Of a stretch of DNA of 64,000 nt, positions 1 through 9,800 are shown one piece after another. The translations under genes and the position numbers were made by a program. The stretch lies in contig OY754468.1 in assembly GCA_963575645.1 (NCBI GenBank), forward strand, positions 10,974,001 through 11,038,000, given 5' to 3'. The stretch's first letter is position 1; each line of letters opens with the position of its first letter. This stretch comes from Xanthostigma xanthostigma. Its lineage: Eukaryota; Arthropoda; Insecta; Raphidioptera; Raphidiidae. Below the pieces are notes generated by a model. The model worked only from the letters and a program-made list of their open reading frames with translations, was not told the DNA's origin and did not search any database.

Positions 1-151
1 TTTAAGGCCCGTGTCAAATTTTACTAACCAAAGCCAAAAGCGGCAAAACCAGCCTCGTGTACGTTATGCAGCGACTTTTAAATTTTGGTTTCTGCTGCGG
101 AGTGTGCGGATGAACACATTTCCGGAAACGAATATTCTAATTAATTATATA
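1..151. other. Unassigned sequence at the window edge
   Basis: No coding or repeat signature was recognised here. It ends at the TA dinucleotide that flanks the pogo-like element. Confidence 0.3.
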
Positions 152-499
152 CAGTAGAACCTTTGTAAGTCAAACTTCAAGGGAGACGTCAAAACATTCG
201 AGTTAAAGAGTTTTCGACCTATGAAGGATTTCGAGTTAGGCTGATTTGGTAAGGAAATATTCGACTTGTATATAGAGATTAATATTTATTCGAACTAATT
301 TTAAGTTGCTATGTTCGAGATATAGATGTTCAATTTATTTTTTCGAGCTATATATATTATATGAAGGGGAAATATGTACCGAAATGGCTAGGTATATAGA
401 GGGTTGAAATTTTTAGAAATGGAGTTTTGAGGCTTGAAGGGAAGGGAACAAAAAATGTTTTCGGGTTTTGGAGATTTTCGACTTATCGAAGTTCTACTG
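152..499. mobile_element. pogo/Tc1-type MITE
   Basis: This 348-bp element begins CAGTAGAACCTTTGTAAGTC and ends with the imperfect inverse, GACTTATCGAAGTTCTACTG. It is flanked on both sides by TA (150-151 and 500-501), the target duplication of Tc1/mariner/pogo transposons. No transposase is encoded, so it is non-autonomous. The small open frame beginning at 427 crosses its right end and is not a gene. Confidence 0.75.
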
Positions 500-625
500 T
501 ATATCGAACAATTACGAAACTACAGAGACAGACATTTATGATTTTTGTTGACCCATGCCACTTTTCATCAAGTTATATTATCTGTTTCATTCAATCGACG
601 TGTTCTTTGTTGTTGAATTATTTTG

Positions 626-750
626 ACGTGATAACGTCTTATAAATTGATGAATCACCAATCTTATAAATTGATGAAACACCGGCTGCATGCACGAAAAA
701 GTGTAACGTTCCTAACGTTCCGCCTGACCCTGTGCGTGCTTTTCTCGAAA
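626..750. repeat. Partial copy of GACGTGATAACGTC-type MITE family
   Basis: It starts with GACGTGATAACGTC and shares the following stretch (TTATAAATTGATGAA, then ACACCGGCTGCA) with copies at 1151-1343 and 47327-47575. The right terminus (GTTATCACGT) is missing, so this copy is truncated. Confidence 0.6.
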
Positions 751-1150
751 ACGGCCCTAACAATTTGGATGAAATTTACTGAAAAGGGATTTTGGGGGGC
801 AAAAAATCGTTTTAGCTAGGTCTCATCTCTCGAAAAAATCGTTTTCTTACAAATTTTATCATTATAAAAATCAATTTTTTGATGTATGAAAATACTTAAA
901 TATTGTAAGTAGGTTTTGGAATTTTATATAAACAATGAAACAATTGTTTTCAAAATATTATAACAGTTAATCTTTGAGACTTAAAATAAATACGAAAGAA
1001 AGAAAGTTAAAAAAAACAATTATTATTATAGGTGGTGACTGGTGAGTAATTTTAATAAATAAAATTAACCTAAATTTGAAGCAAAAGATGCAATATCATA
1101 GATTCGAATTATTATATGTAGAAGATAGGAGAAATAGAACATATATTATT

Positions 1151-1343
1151 GACGTGATAACGTCTTATAAATTGATGAATCACGTCAATATAAAAAGATG
1201 AAACACCGGCTGTATGCACGAAAAAGTGTAACGTTCCTTACGTTCCGCCTGACCCTGTGCGTGATTATTAAATATGATATTCGAGCGGAATACGTTATCA
1301 CGTAAAACTATCGTCCGTAAACCGACTTTACAGACAACCAATT
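1151..1343. mobile_element. MITE copy, GACGTGATAACGTC family
   Basis: The left end is GACGTGATAACGTC. The right part contains the inverse, CGTTATCACGT, followed by a tail (GTCCGTAAACCGAC and ACAGACAACC) shared with the copy at 47.3-47.6 kb. About 60-70% of the interior matches the other copies by eye. It is non-autonomous and its superfamily is not determined. Confidence 0.6.
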
Positions 1344-2177
1344 TTTTTTTTGAAATTTGTTTCAGAATGCGTTAATTTTAACAAATCCTTATATTTTTTG
1401 AAGAACAAAAATAAAATCTCTTCAAAACTATAGGTAAGTATTTATTAAACAGTTTTCAAGTTGCGTCGCCAAAAAATAAAGCGAATCTGTTACGAGTAGT
1501 CTTTTGTTTCGTTGTGATGAAATGATGGGTGTCGTGCACGTGTACCAGAAACAAAGCGATTTGACCAAGCTGCACGCCCTCATTTGTTTTGAGGATAGAA
1601 CTGTCTGCGTAGCGTTGCCGCCCGTACACACGTTTTGCACGCCCGCGCTTACGACCACTCGCTCTACTAGCAGCGGCAGAACTATTTATCTTAGGGTTTG
1701 AACACAGTAGAGACGCACTTCGTGATACAGTTTTGTCAGTCGGCAATTTTTTTTCTCCCATGAAATGCAGTACGCACGTCACTTTTCTGATTGAAATTAT
1801 GTAGCTAGAACTACGGAGGGTAGCGGTTAAGGAGAACAATCTCTGTGTACGAAAAAGTGTCCATCAAAAAGCGTTAAATTAGGGGACCGCCACTGTCGCA
1901 AAAGGGTATATTTTAAAGCAAGCGTATGGAGGGGAAAAATTATTTAAATAGGATAGAAAGGTAAACGAGGAAAGAAGAATTTCCGTTTTTTTATGGCGCA
2001 CTTTTCAAAAGTAAAACAAAAAATAATAAAGCAATATGATACAAAATTTAATTTTTTATTTAAATGTGTCAATTCGTCTATAACTGCTATGGATGATAAA
2101 CAACTGCTAAATTCATTTTATACTCGGATGCAATGCTAGCGCCATTCCGGACGATTTTTGAACTGTTATTTACAGCA
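1344..2177. other. Intergenic, nothing recognised
   Basis: A slightly GC-richer patch at about 1510-1720 gives overlapping open frames on both strands, but none resembles a known protein and no splice structure is apparent. Confidence 0.4.
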
Positions 2178-2477
2178 TTATGGCCGGTTTCTTCACTCTT
2201 GGTTATCTGCTAGGTAGAGGCACCTGGAAGATAACCAACAAATTCGGTTTTCTTCACAACTAAAAACTTCCTACCTGCCAGATAACTTTAGCTGGTGGTC
2301 CAAGTACCAGATATCTGCCAGGTACGTGCGCGCATCTCATAACTATCTCTGCGCATGCGCCGTATCTGTCAAAAGTTTATTCTTATCTCGGGTGTTGTCA
2401 AAGTGGTCACAGAGGTTAGAGAACACAGCCAATATAATAACTGCAAGAGGAACGCTCTGTTTGACATTAATGTATTT

Positions 2478-2546
2478 TCGGATACAAGCAGTGATGGAGA
2501 AGAAAATAATATTAGACGTCCATACACTTTTCGTGAAAGACCTAAT
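2478..2546 (+). pseudogene. Possible Harbinger transposase N-terminal remnant
   Basis: The frame reads an acidic SDTSSDGEEN stretch followed by IRRPYTFRERPN. This acidic-then-RRPxxxRER pattern is typical of the N-terminus of insect Harbinger nuclease-like proteins. The frame loses similarity immediately afterwards, within the inverted repeat. Family assignment rests on pattern only. Confidence 0.35.
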
Positions 2547-2557
2547 CGAAAAATTGT

Positions 2558-2960
2558 TGTTATTATTATTTGTGTTTCTACTATTGTTATTGGTTGTAAT
2601 TTTGTGAAAGATTTTATTGATTAATGATGATGGATAATTATTGTTGACTAGAAATTGTTTTATAATTTTAAGATTTTTGTTATGGAATTGTGGACTAGAA
2701 ATATGTGTTGATCTGTAGCCTACACATTCTGGACGATATCTGAACTTTTTTTCTGATAGTCCGTTCCAATATAAACTCAATGTAATAAAAAACCTCATCT
2801 ACAGATCAACACATATTTCTAGTCCACAATTCCATCACAAAAATCTTAAAATTATAAAACAATTTTTAGTCAAATATAATTATCCATCTTCATTAATCAA
2901 TAAAATCTTTCACAAAATTACAACCAATAACAATTTAGTAGAAACACAAATAATATAACA
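2558..2960. repeat. Long inverted repeat (fold-back)
   Basis: The left arm (about 2558-2718) and right arm (about 2809-2960) are near-perfect inverses around a roughly 90-bp core. For example, GATCTGTAG at 2710-2718 pairs with CTACAGATC at 2809. Arms of about 150 bp with few mismatches imply a fairly young structure. Confidence 0.85.
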
Positions 2961-2991
2961 ACAATACCAATGAAATTTGTACTTTTTCTCT

Positions 2992-3197
2992 ATTCCATTC
3001 ATTCCCTTGTTATCAGAGAAGATAAAATGCATTTTTAGATCAGAAAACATTCAAATATCTTGCAAAAATCATAATTCTATATATAAAAACTTTTTTTCTA
3101 AACTCAAAGACAAACTGAAAAATTACAAAACTCGGAATTAGTCTATAAAATTGATTGCAACAATTGTAATGCTACATATATAGGTCAAACTTCTTAA
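2992..3197 (+). pseudogene. Penelope-like retroelement fragment (GIY-YIG region)
   Basis: One frame reads IPFIPLLSEKIKCIF and continues through a lysine-rich linker. After a one-base frameshift near 3138 it reads LVYKIDCNNCNATYIGQTS before a stop. The IPxxPxLSEKI block and the VYKIxCxxCxxxYIGQT block are hallmarks of the linker and GIY-YIG endonuclease of Penelope-like elements. The catalytic C-terminal part is missing and the frame is broken, so it is dead. Confidence 0.65.
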
Positions 3198-3324
3198 TAT
3201 ATGTTAGAGCTGTAACAAACCGTATGTATTCGTTACTGAGTAACGGGTACATCGTCTGACTCGAAGCAACGAATCGTTACTTACAAATTCATTTCGTTAC
3301 TCGCATCTGTCGTATCCATAACCG

Positions 3325-3371
3325 CATCAAACGAGTCGAACTGACATGGAGTCAGTTCGACTCGTTTGATG
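3325..3371. repeat. Perfect 20-bp-arm hairpin
   Basis: ATCAAACGAGTCGAACTGAC is followed by a short ATGGA-centred loop and its exact inverse complement. It sits in a stretch with other small inverted motifs (GTTACTGAGTAAC and GTTATACGTTATAC). Confidence 0.8.
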
Positions 3372-3419
3372 GGGTTATACGTTATACGAACGAAGTCATA
3401 CCGTATCACGGATGCGAAA

Positions 3420-3760
3420 CGCCTCTCTCCACAAAACAAAAAAAATTATTCAAATAAATAAAATTGTCGACCATTTTTTTTTTCAGACCATATATTGACA
3501 AAAAATAATATAAAAATATTTTATTTATTTGAAGAGTTCTATTCAGACGTTAATCAAAGATTTAAAAAAAATTATAATAAAATAAATAATGTGATAAAAA
3601 CCTCTGTACAAAACAAAAAATAATAAAATAAATGAAAATCTCTCTATAAAACAAAAAATAATAAATTAAATAAAAATCTCTACTTCACAAAAAATAATTA
3701 ATATAATAAAAAAATTAAAATCTTTCCACAAAAAATATGATTAGAAATAAATTCATCCAT
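3420..3760. repeat. AT-rich imperfect tandem repeat
   Basis: An irregular repeat of roughly 45-50 bp contains variants of ACAAAAAATAATAAAATAAA joined by CTCTxTAxAAAAC and AAAATCTCT. The unit is degenerate. Part of the sequence (ATCAAAGATT near 3555) is the inverse of sequence just downstream of NFS1 at about 14750. Confidence 0.55.
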
Positions 3761-3987
3761 GTTCAAAATAATCTTCCTACCGCGCCAAAATCGCTGTCAA
3801 ACTATAACTTGAAGCTAGCCGATTAAAGGCTTTTGCAACGTTGACAAATTGATAATCAAGGAGGTTATAAAAGATTATACGATTTGCTATCCTATAGATC
3901 ATATTTTGTGAAGAAAACCATTCTTGCAAATAAATGTATCTGGAAGGCAGATAACCGGTAGTTAAGTATTTCGTGAAGAAACCGGGC

Positions 3988-4477
3988 TTAGATGGATACT
4001 TTTTCAACTAATCTCCCATATAAGATAGTCCTCCTTACCTCTACCCTCCATAGCTAGAACGCAGAACCGGCATAGCAAACATATTTTATAAAAATGCAAA
4101 ATTGTCTTTTTTACATTGTTTTTTTATAAAGTTTTCACCCATTGTTGAGCATCCTTAGAAATATTTTATTGATCGATTTATTACTACTGTTTTGGTATCT
4201 TACTGACTGAAATTCAATAATAGTTGAAATAATTGTTTATTGAAACGCAAACAGTGAAAAACAAAGTGCAAAGTGTTTGAAATTTAAATCAATACAAGAA
4301 ACTTTTATGTGGAACAAATATTAATAGCGATTATTCTGACGAATATAGGAACTAGTCCGATAACAACAAATTGAACGAACCTTCAAATTATGACAGATCT
4401 ATAAATAAGTTTGACATGTAGGCCTCAAGGTACAGGCTCATAATTTATAATTACTTAATTAAAAGGTGAACAATGAA
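3988..4477 (+). other. Upstream region of the Rab gene
   Basis: This is AT-rich with no clear core promoter. The last 40 bases before the ATG are mostly A/T, and no upstream exon could be defined. Confidence 0.3.
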
Positions 4478-5572
4478 ATGGCAACAGTTAAAGTTCCCGA
4501 ACAAAAGGTTATTTTGTGTGGCGAGTTTGGCGTAGGAAAAAGTTCGATTTTTCGAAGATTTGCAAATGATACGTTCATAACTGCAACTGATCGCCAGTCA
4601 ACATTAGGGTTAGATCACTACGAAAAAGTTTACTCACTAGGAAATCGCGATATAAAAGTAAGTAAATTTTTATTATTAACAGTTTAGGTCTCTGAATTGG
4701 AACTTATAAATAAGTAAAAGTACGCAAATTTCGTAGATTTCTGGTAGAAATAGAAAACAAAAAAAATTAGATAATTTCTGAGGTACTCTTGGCACATTTT
4801 CCGTAATATAAACACGATGTCCCACTGATTTGTTTTTATTAAATTTCAGTTGCAGCTATGGGATACCGGTGGCATGGAAAGAGTTGCATCAATTACTTCC
4901 AGTTACTATAAATTTGCAGAAGCTGCAATATTGGTGTTTTCTCTTGACAACATTGCATCCTTTCACGCTCTGTCACAACATCTTTTGGATATTGTTACAT
5001 ACGCTGAAAATGCCAAAATATTTTTATGCGGTAATAAATTGGATCTGGAAGGAAATATGCCACAAGTAACCGATTCAGACATAGAGCAGTTCTGGTTTGT
5101 TATTATTATTAAATTCAATTACATCTTGTTAACTGTAATCAAGCTCGAAGAAACAAAAACATAATGAATACAAGTAACAACAGTGGAATAATGGCTATTT
5201 TTGTTTGTAAACAAACTCTGTCGGTTAATTTTAAAGATCTATTGAAAGTTGTTATGTACTGGACAGTATTTTTTTTTAATCACTGCTGATAACTTCCATA
5301 CACCATGTTATGTTTGAAACTATGCGATATTGTTTTAGTATGAATGTTTTGTTTTATAAACGAAATCTTTCAGTGAGCAGTGTCATAATTTAATTAGTGG
5401 AACATACAAAACATCCTGCAAGACTGGTCAAAATTTGGAAGCTATGTTTTGTGATATAGCACAACAGTTGACCGAGTCAAATAAATCAAAAATGGAACTC
5501 CAAAGTATGGATCAGCATGGCTTCAAGGTTACACAATATGAAGAGCCGCAAGATCCTACTTGTTTGTGCTAA
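4478..5572 (+). CDS. Rab-family small GTPase (3 exons)
   Basis: The exons are 4478-4657, 4850-5094 and 5374-5572, giving 624 coding nt (207 aa) with consistent GT-AG introns of 192 and 279 bp. The in-frame ATG at 4478 precedes the P-loop by the usual distance. Visible motifs are P-loop GEFGVGKS (15-22), switch I TLGLDH, switch II WDTGGMER (64-71), G4 NKLD (122-125), G5 TSCK (155-158) and a C-terminal PTCLC, where CxC is a geranylgeranylation signal. Rab GTPases cycle between GTP and GDP and recruit effectors to vesicle membranes. The canonical DTAGQ is DTGGM here, so the catalytic glutamine is replaced by methionine, which usually lowers intrinsic GTP hydrolysis. I do not assign a Rab number. 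No frameshifts are present and the gene looks functional. Confidence 0.93.
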
Positions 5573-5646
5573 AATATCTAGTCGTTATAAATGATATTAA
5601 TAGTTTTTTCGATATTATACATGTACATTTATATATTTGTCCAAAA

Positions 5647-5652
5647 AATAAA
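5647..5652 (+). terminator. Polyadenylation signal of the Rab gene
   Basis: AATAAA lies 75 bp after the stop codon and is followed by a T-rich stretch. Confidence 0.6.
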
Positions 5653-6061
5653 ATGCTTTGCACATTTTTTATGTTTACAGAAAAAAAAACATAATAAGAC
5701 AAACAAAATAATGTACATTTGTAGTTTTCATTAATTTTTTTCTTTACACGTTTGCTAGCGATAAAGTCAGATGACTGGATATGGATTGAACTTTGAATAT
5801 CCCGTGAGCTAAATATAATCAATTAAATAATAATTAGTTGTTTAAAAAAAATAATGATTTGTTTTGCGTACTTAAAGAATAAAAACGAATAGCAACAATT
5901 CATAAAATATGAGGTCTGTTCCTTTTGCAAAAAGTACATGTCCATGTATCGTCCCAAATTCGACAATTTTGTTTGTTCATGTATACCCATTCATACAGAA
6001 ATGGGCCTCATCGCTGAAGATAATTTTTCAATGAACGTTGCCCAAACAGAACACTCAATTT
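5653..6061. other. Intergenic, nothing recognised
   Basis: An AT-rich spacer between the Rab gene and the hAT-like element, without coding signal. Confidence 0.35.
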
Positions 6062-6069
6062 GATAAAAC

Positions 6070-6517
6070 CACTGAAATATAAATAAATATACTGGAACGG
6101 GCACTGAGCGGCGGGAAGCGAGCCGAGAGAGAGAGTAGATTTGTGGAGAGTCTGTCTTTGTCGTACAGTCAAAACCAAAAACATTTTCTCCTGTGTTCAC
6201 CTTATGGTAGTGGCTCAAGGGACCCGAGACAAGTAGAATTACTATGATATTAAGGTTACATTTTTTTTTCTTAATATTCAGTTAATTACTATAGGCGCTA
6301 TGGTCATCACTTCTTCTAATAACGTACTACAACAGCACTGCGAAAAAAGGAATAAATTTTTGAGATGGGGTGTAACGCATGCGATGTGCTGTATTGTGCG
6401 CAAGCGCACAAGGAGAGAGTGAGACGGACTCTCCACAAATACTCTCTGTCTCTACCGCGTTTACCGTGCACGGGCCAGGCATGGCAGTGCCCCTTCCAGT
6501 ATATTTATATTTCAGTG
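6070..6517. mobile_element. hAT-type MITE with 8-bp target duplication
   Basis: The element starts CACTGAAATATAAATA and ends with the inverse, TATTTATATTTCAGTG. It is flanked by perfect 8-bp duplications GATAAAAC (6062-6069 and 6518-6525), the hAT signature. Inverted similarity extends inward for about 90 bp, including GAGAGAGAGTA and TTTGTGGAGAGTC segments. There is no transposase. It sits between the Rab gene and NFS1, about 360 bp upstream of the NFS1 start. Confidence 0.85.
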
Positions 6518-6607
6518 GATAAAACAATTTTATCATTTTCACGTGTTGTTGAACGTTATATCCGTCCATGGTGATTTGGAAAAACATACTGAATAAATTA
6601 CAGCCAA

Positions 6608-6653
6608 TTTGACAGTTGTAGCTTCAACAAGATGGCCGCTATCAACTGTCAAA
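6608..6653 (+). promoter_or_regulatory. Candidate NFS1 promoter motif: inverted repeat around AAGATGGCCGC
   Basis: TTTGACAGTTG and its inverse CAACTGTCAAA enclose AAGATGGCCGC (6629-6639), which resembles a YY1/Pho-type site common in promoters of constitutively expressed genes. It lies about 230 bp upstream of the NFS1 ATG. The regulatory role is an inference from sequence and position only. Confidence 0.3.
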
Positions 6654-6881
6654 GTTCGGAAGTCTCTTTACATGCACTGTATATATTAAGTGTATACGTC
6701 AGTTCTGTAGAGAATGCATGCACTGTAATTTCAAAGCGAACGTACCTATGCACTACCGTATATGTCAATGATTTAACTATACTCCTTATCATACTCCTTG
6801 CTAATGTTAAGTCACATGTGTTCGCTATGTGTCAAATGTCATAACAAGAAAAGTTAGTTTTAAAAATTATTTGTGTTTGAA

Positions 6882-9800
6882 ATGATACGTTATAATAAAT
6901 TACTTGCAAATTTGCTACCGCAACTTGCAAAAAACAGACAACTTCAGTGTTTCACGACACTTCGTAATGCATCCGTGGGTAAGTATAATACTAGATTTAC
7001 ATTCATATCAGGTTGCTTCTATTCGAATGAAGTTACTTTAATGTCGGCTTTCTATTTATATTCGAATGTTTTTTCTTTTGTATGCTGAATAGAACTCTAT
7101 TCTTTCACCTTTGTTATGATCTCCTGATAGCAAACGATATATCGTCGTTGGTTCTGACGTTCTGTAATACCTCTTATGTGCAAAAAGTAAAATTTGCAGG
7201 AAAGGCCAAAAAGTGGTTATTTTAGCGATGGATGATAAGAAATAGCAATTTCAGAGGTATATTACTAATTCATACTTATCTTCACTATACGTGTTTAATT
7301 AATTTAATAATTTATCTAATATATAAAATTCTCGTGTCACAGTTTTTGTTGCCATACTCCTCCGAAACGGCTTGACCGATTTTGATGAAATTTTTTGTGC
7401 TTATCCGGTATCTATGAGAATCGGCCAACATCTATTTTTCATCCCCCTAAATGTTAGGGGTAGTCCACCCCTAAATTTTTTTTTTATTTTTTAGACAAAA
7501 TTTTTAATTTCTATTTTTTTATGATACAACATACAAAAATACATACAATCCTCAATTTTCACCCTTCTACGATCAACCCTTATTTTTTAATAGCCATTTT
7601 AGTAATTTAATCATTTTTCCTCTCCGGTCGAAAACTGATCAATCGTCATTTAATTAGTTATCCCCGCCAGATGTCTACAGGTGTCACTTCGCCAACATCT
7701 ATTTTTCATCCCCCTAAATGTTAGGTGTAGTCCACCCCTAAATTTTTTTTCTTCCTTCCCCATTCGTTCTTTTGCACCCGGGTGAAACCGGGCGGGACCG
7801 CTAGTTTATTTATAATTTAATAATTTAATTTAATTAAGACGAAGTATTTTCTTAAAAAATATTTAACGTTAATTTCGGATTTGTTGGCACATGGGAAGAA
7901 TTATTTGATACAACTTTTCACATAAGAGTTACTTCCCCTTGTTGGTTACTGTAAAATTAATTTGGAGCTATTACTAGTGTATAGAGCTCCGTTTCCTGAA
8001 TATTGTCATTTAAAAAACGTAAAATCTGCCACTTATGCACGTAAGAGCTATTACAGAACCAACGACGATATTTAAGTACGTGTAAAAGATGGGAAACTTT
8101 AAACCACAGGGCAAATAGAACTATTCATTTCTACAGCAGGACTGTGGAAGGGAAAATTACGCCTGGGGCGAATAAGTCGACGTCCTTACTCTTTCGTAAT
8201 CATTAATCAAACAAAATGTTGATAATTGGTAGGCTTTTGACGCCTTTCAAAGCCGGCACATGTGACTTTTGCCCCCTTCCTCGAACAGCTCTGTACTACA
8301 ATAATTCATAAGTATATTATTTTCACTGATTTTATTTGTGCATTTTTAGATTCAAAGTTCAGTATTAAAGATGAAATCGCTGATGGTAGACCGTTGTATC
8401 TGGACGCTCAAGCAACAACATCTTTGGTAATACGCATATTTGAATAAGAAACGCATATACAGGGCGTTGAAATACTCTACCGGCAAACTTCTAGAGATTA
8501 TAGAATACATTTTAAAACAAATACGCAATAGAGTAAGATACCAGAGTCCCCAGACCCACGTCATTTTAGTTCTGCTAGTATTTTATCAATAAACTAGTGA
8601 TCCGGTTCTGCTTTGCCTGGATTTGTGGATTACCTATTGAACATTGACATTATTATGAGGTATCGGACTTTTTTATAGAATTATAGCGGACTCGGTAAAA
8701 CAATGATACACAAAAAACTAAACGCATGCGTTGTTTTTACGTCGTATTGTTTGTCTATGAAACACATGTGACGTGGAATTAATTGTAGCTATCCGATTTG
8801 TTGTTGAATTAATAGCTTAAAGCAAATTTCTAAGAGATATCGCTATTTGGTACTAAATCAGGAACTCTTTAATCAGGAGACCTAGCTTCCTATGCCTGCT
8901 ATGTTTCGAAATGGACCGTTTTCTGGTGCACGCGAGATGGCCTTGCTATCACTACCTGGAAAAACTTCGGTTCTTTCCACCTGTGTGCATTACGCAGTAG
9001 CTGACGCCATATTGTTTCATGTGACAGATATTGGTCCACCGCTACGCTCGAACTGGTTCTCCTTATTATGACTTCGTGGTTTACATTGTCAGAGAAGAGA
9101 GACTGTGTAGAAGTTTATTTCTAATGGTTTTATTTTATAGTTTAAAGATCACTAAGAAAAAGTGTCCATGGGCGCATAGATTTTTAGCTACAGATATACT
9201 TAGCGAGATTTTAGATATAGAGATATCCATTGAATTCACAATCTTAAAAAATTCTAAGCTCTAGAAATATGTTTTCGAATGCGCTGAATCCAAATATGAC
9301 ATTATTTTATACAGGGTGACACCTTCCACCATTGCCTAGTTTTCGACTATTTTTTTATTTCTAAACAAAAAAGCACAAAATTTGAACATAGAACACGTTT
9401 ATGAATTCAATGGATATTCCGTATATCTAAAATCTCGCTAAACATATCTGTAGCTAAAAATCTATTGGTTTTTAGGCTATGCGCCCATGAACACTTTTTT
9501 TAGTAACCTTTAAACTATAAAATAAAATCATTTTCGATCAATTTAACCGAGAACCAAATCCCATAAGGTTTGTGAGGGGTCATTTCGATTATTAATGTAA
9601 AAGTATTAAGTACCGACCTATGATTCCGTGTCTAAGAAGTTCGCCGGTAGAATTCTTCTACACATTGTATTTATATCAGAAATTTTATAGTTTCCGATGT
9701 TTATATTATAAGCTTCATTCTTTCAAAGGATCCTCGAGTTCTTGACGTAATGCTTCCGTACCTTACAAGCTACTATGGAAATCCTCATTCGAGAACTCAC

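Larger units (their letters stand above)
2181..3987. mobile_element. Decayed PIF/Harbinger-like element (inferred)
   Basis: Inverted ends GGCCGGTTTCTTCAC (left) and GTGAAGAAACCGGGC (right) are flanked by TTA (2178-2180 and 3988-3990), the 3-bp TWA target type of PIF/Harbinger. Several GATAACC/GGTTATC motifs near both ends look like subterminal repeats. The interior holds a short frame resembling a Harbinger transposase N-terminus, a long inverted repeat and a Penelope-like fragment, so it is a composite. The ends match imperfectly, and the boundaries are an inference. Confidence 0.45.

Noticed and set aside
427..819. 130-codon plus-strand frame
   Set aside because: It crosses the right end of the pogo-like MITE and another MITE copy and starts in repeat sequence.
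1456..1839. 127-codon minus-strand frame
   Set aside because: No recognised domain, overlapping frames on both strands, and no splice or promoter context.
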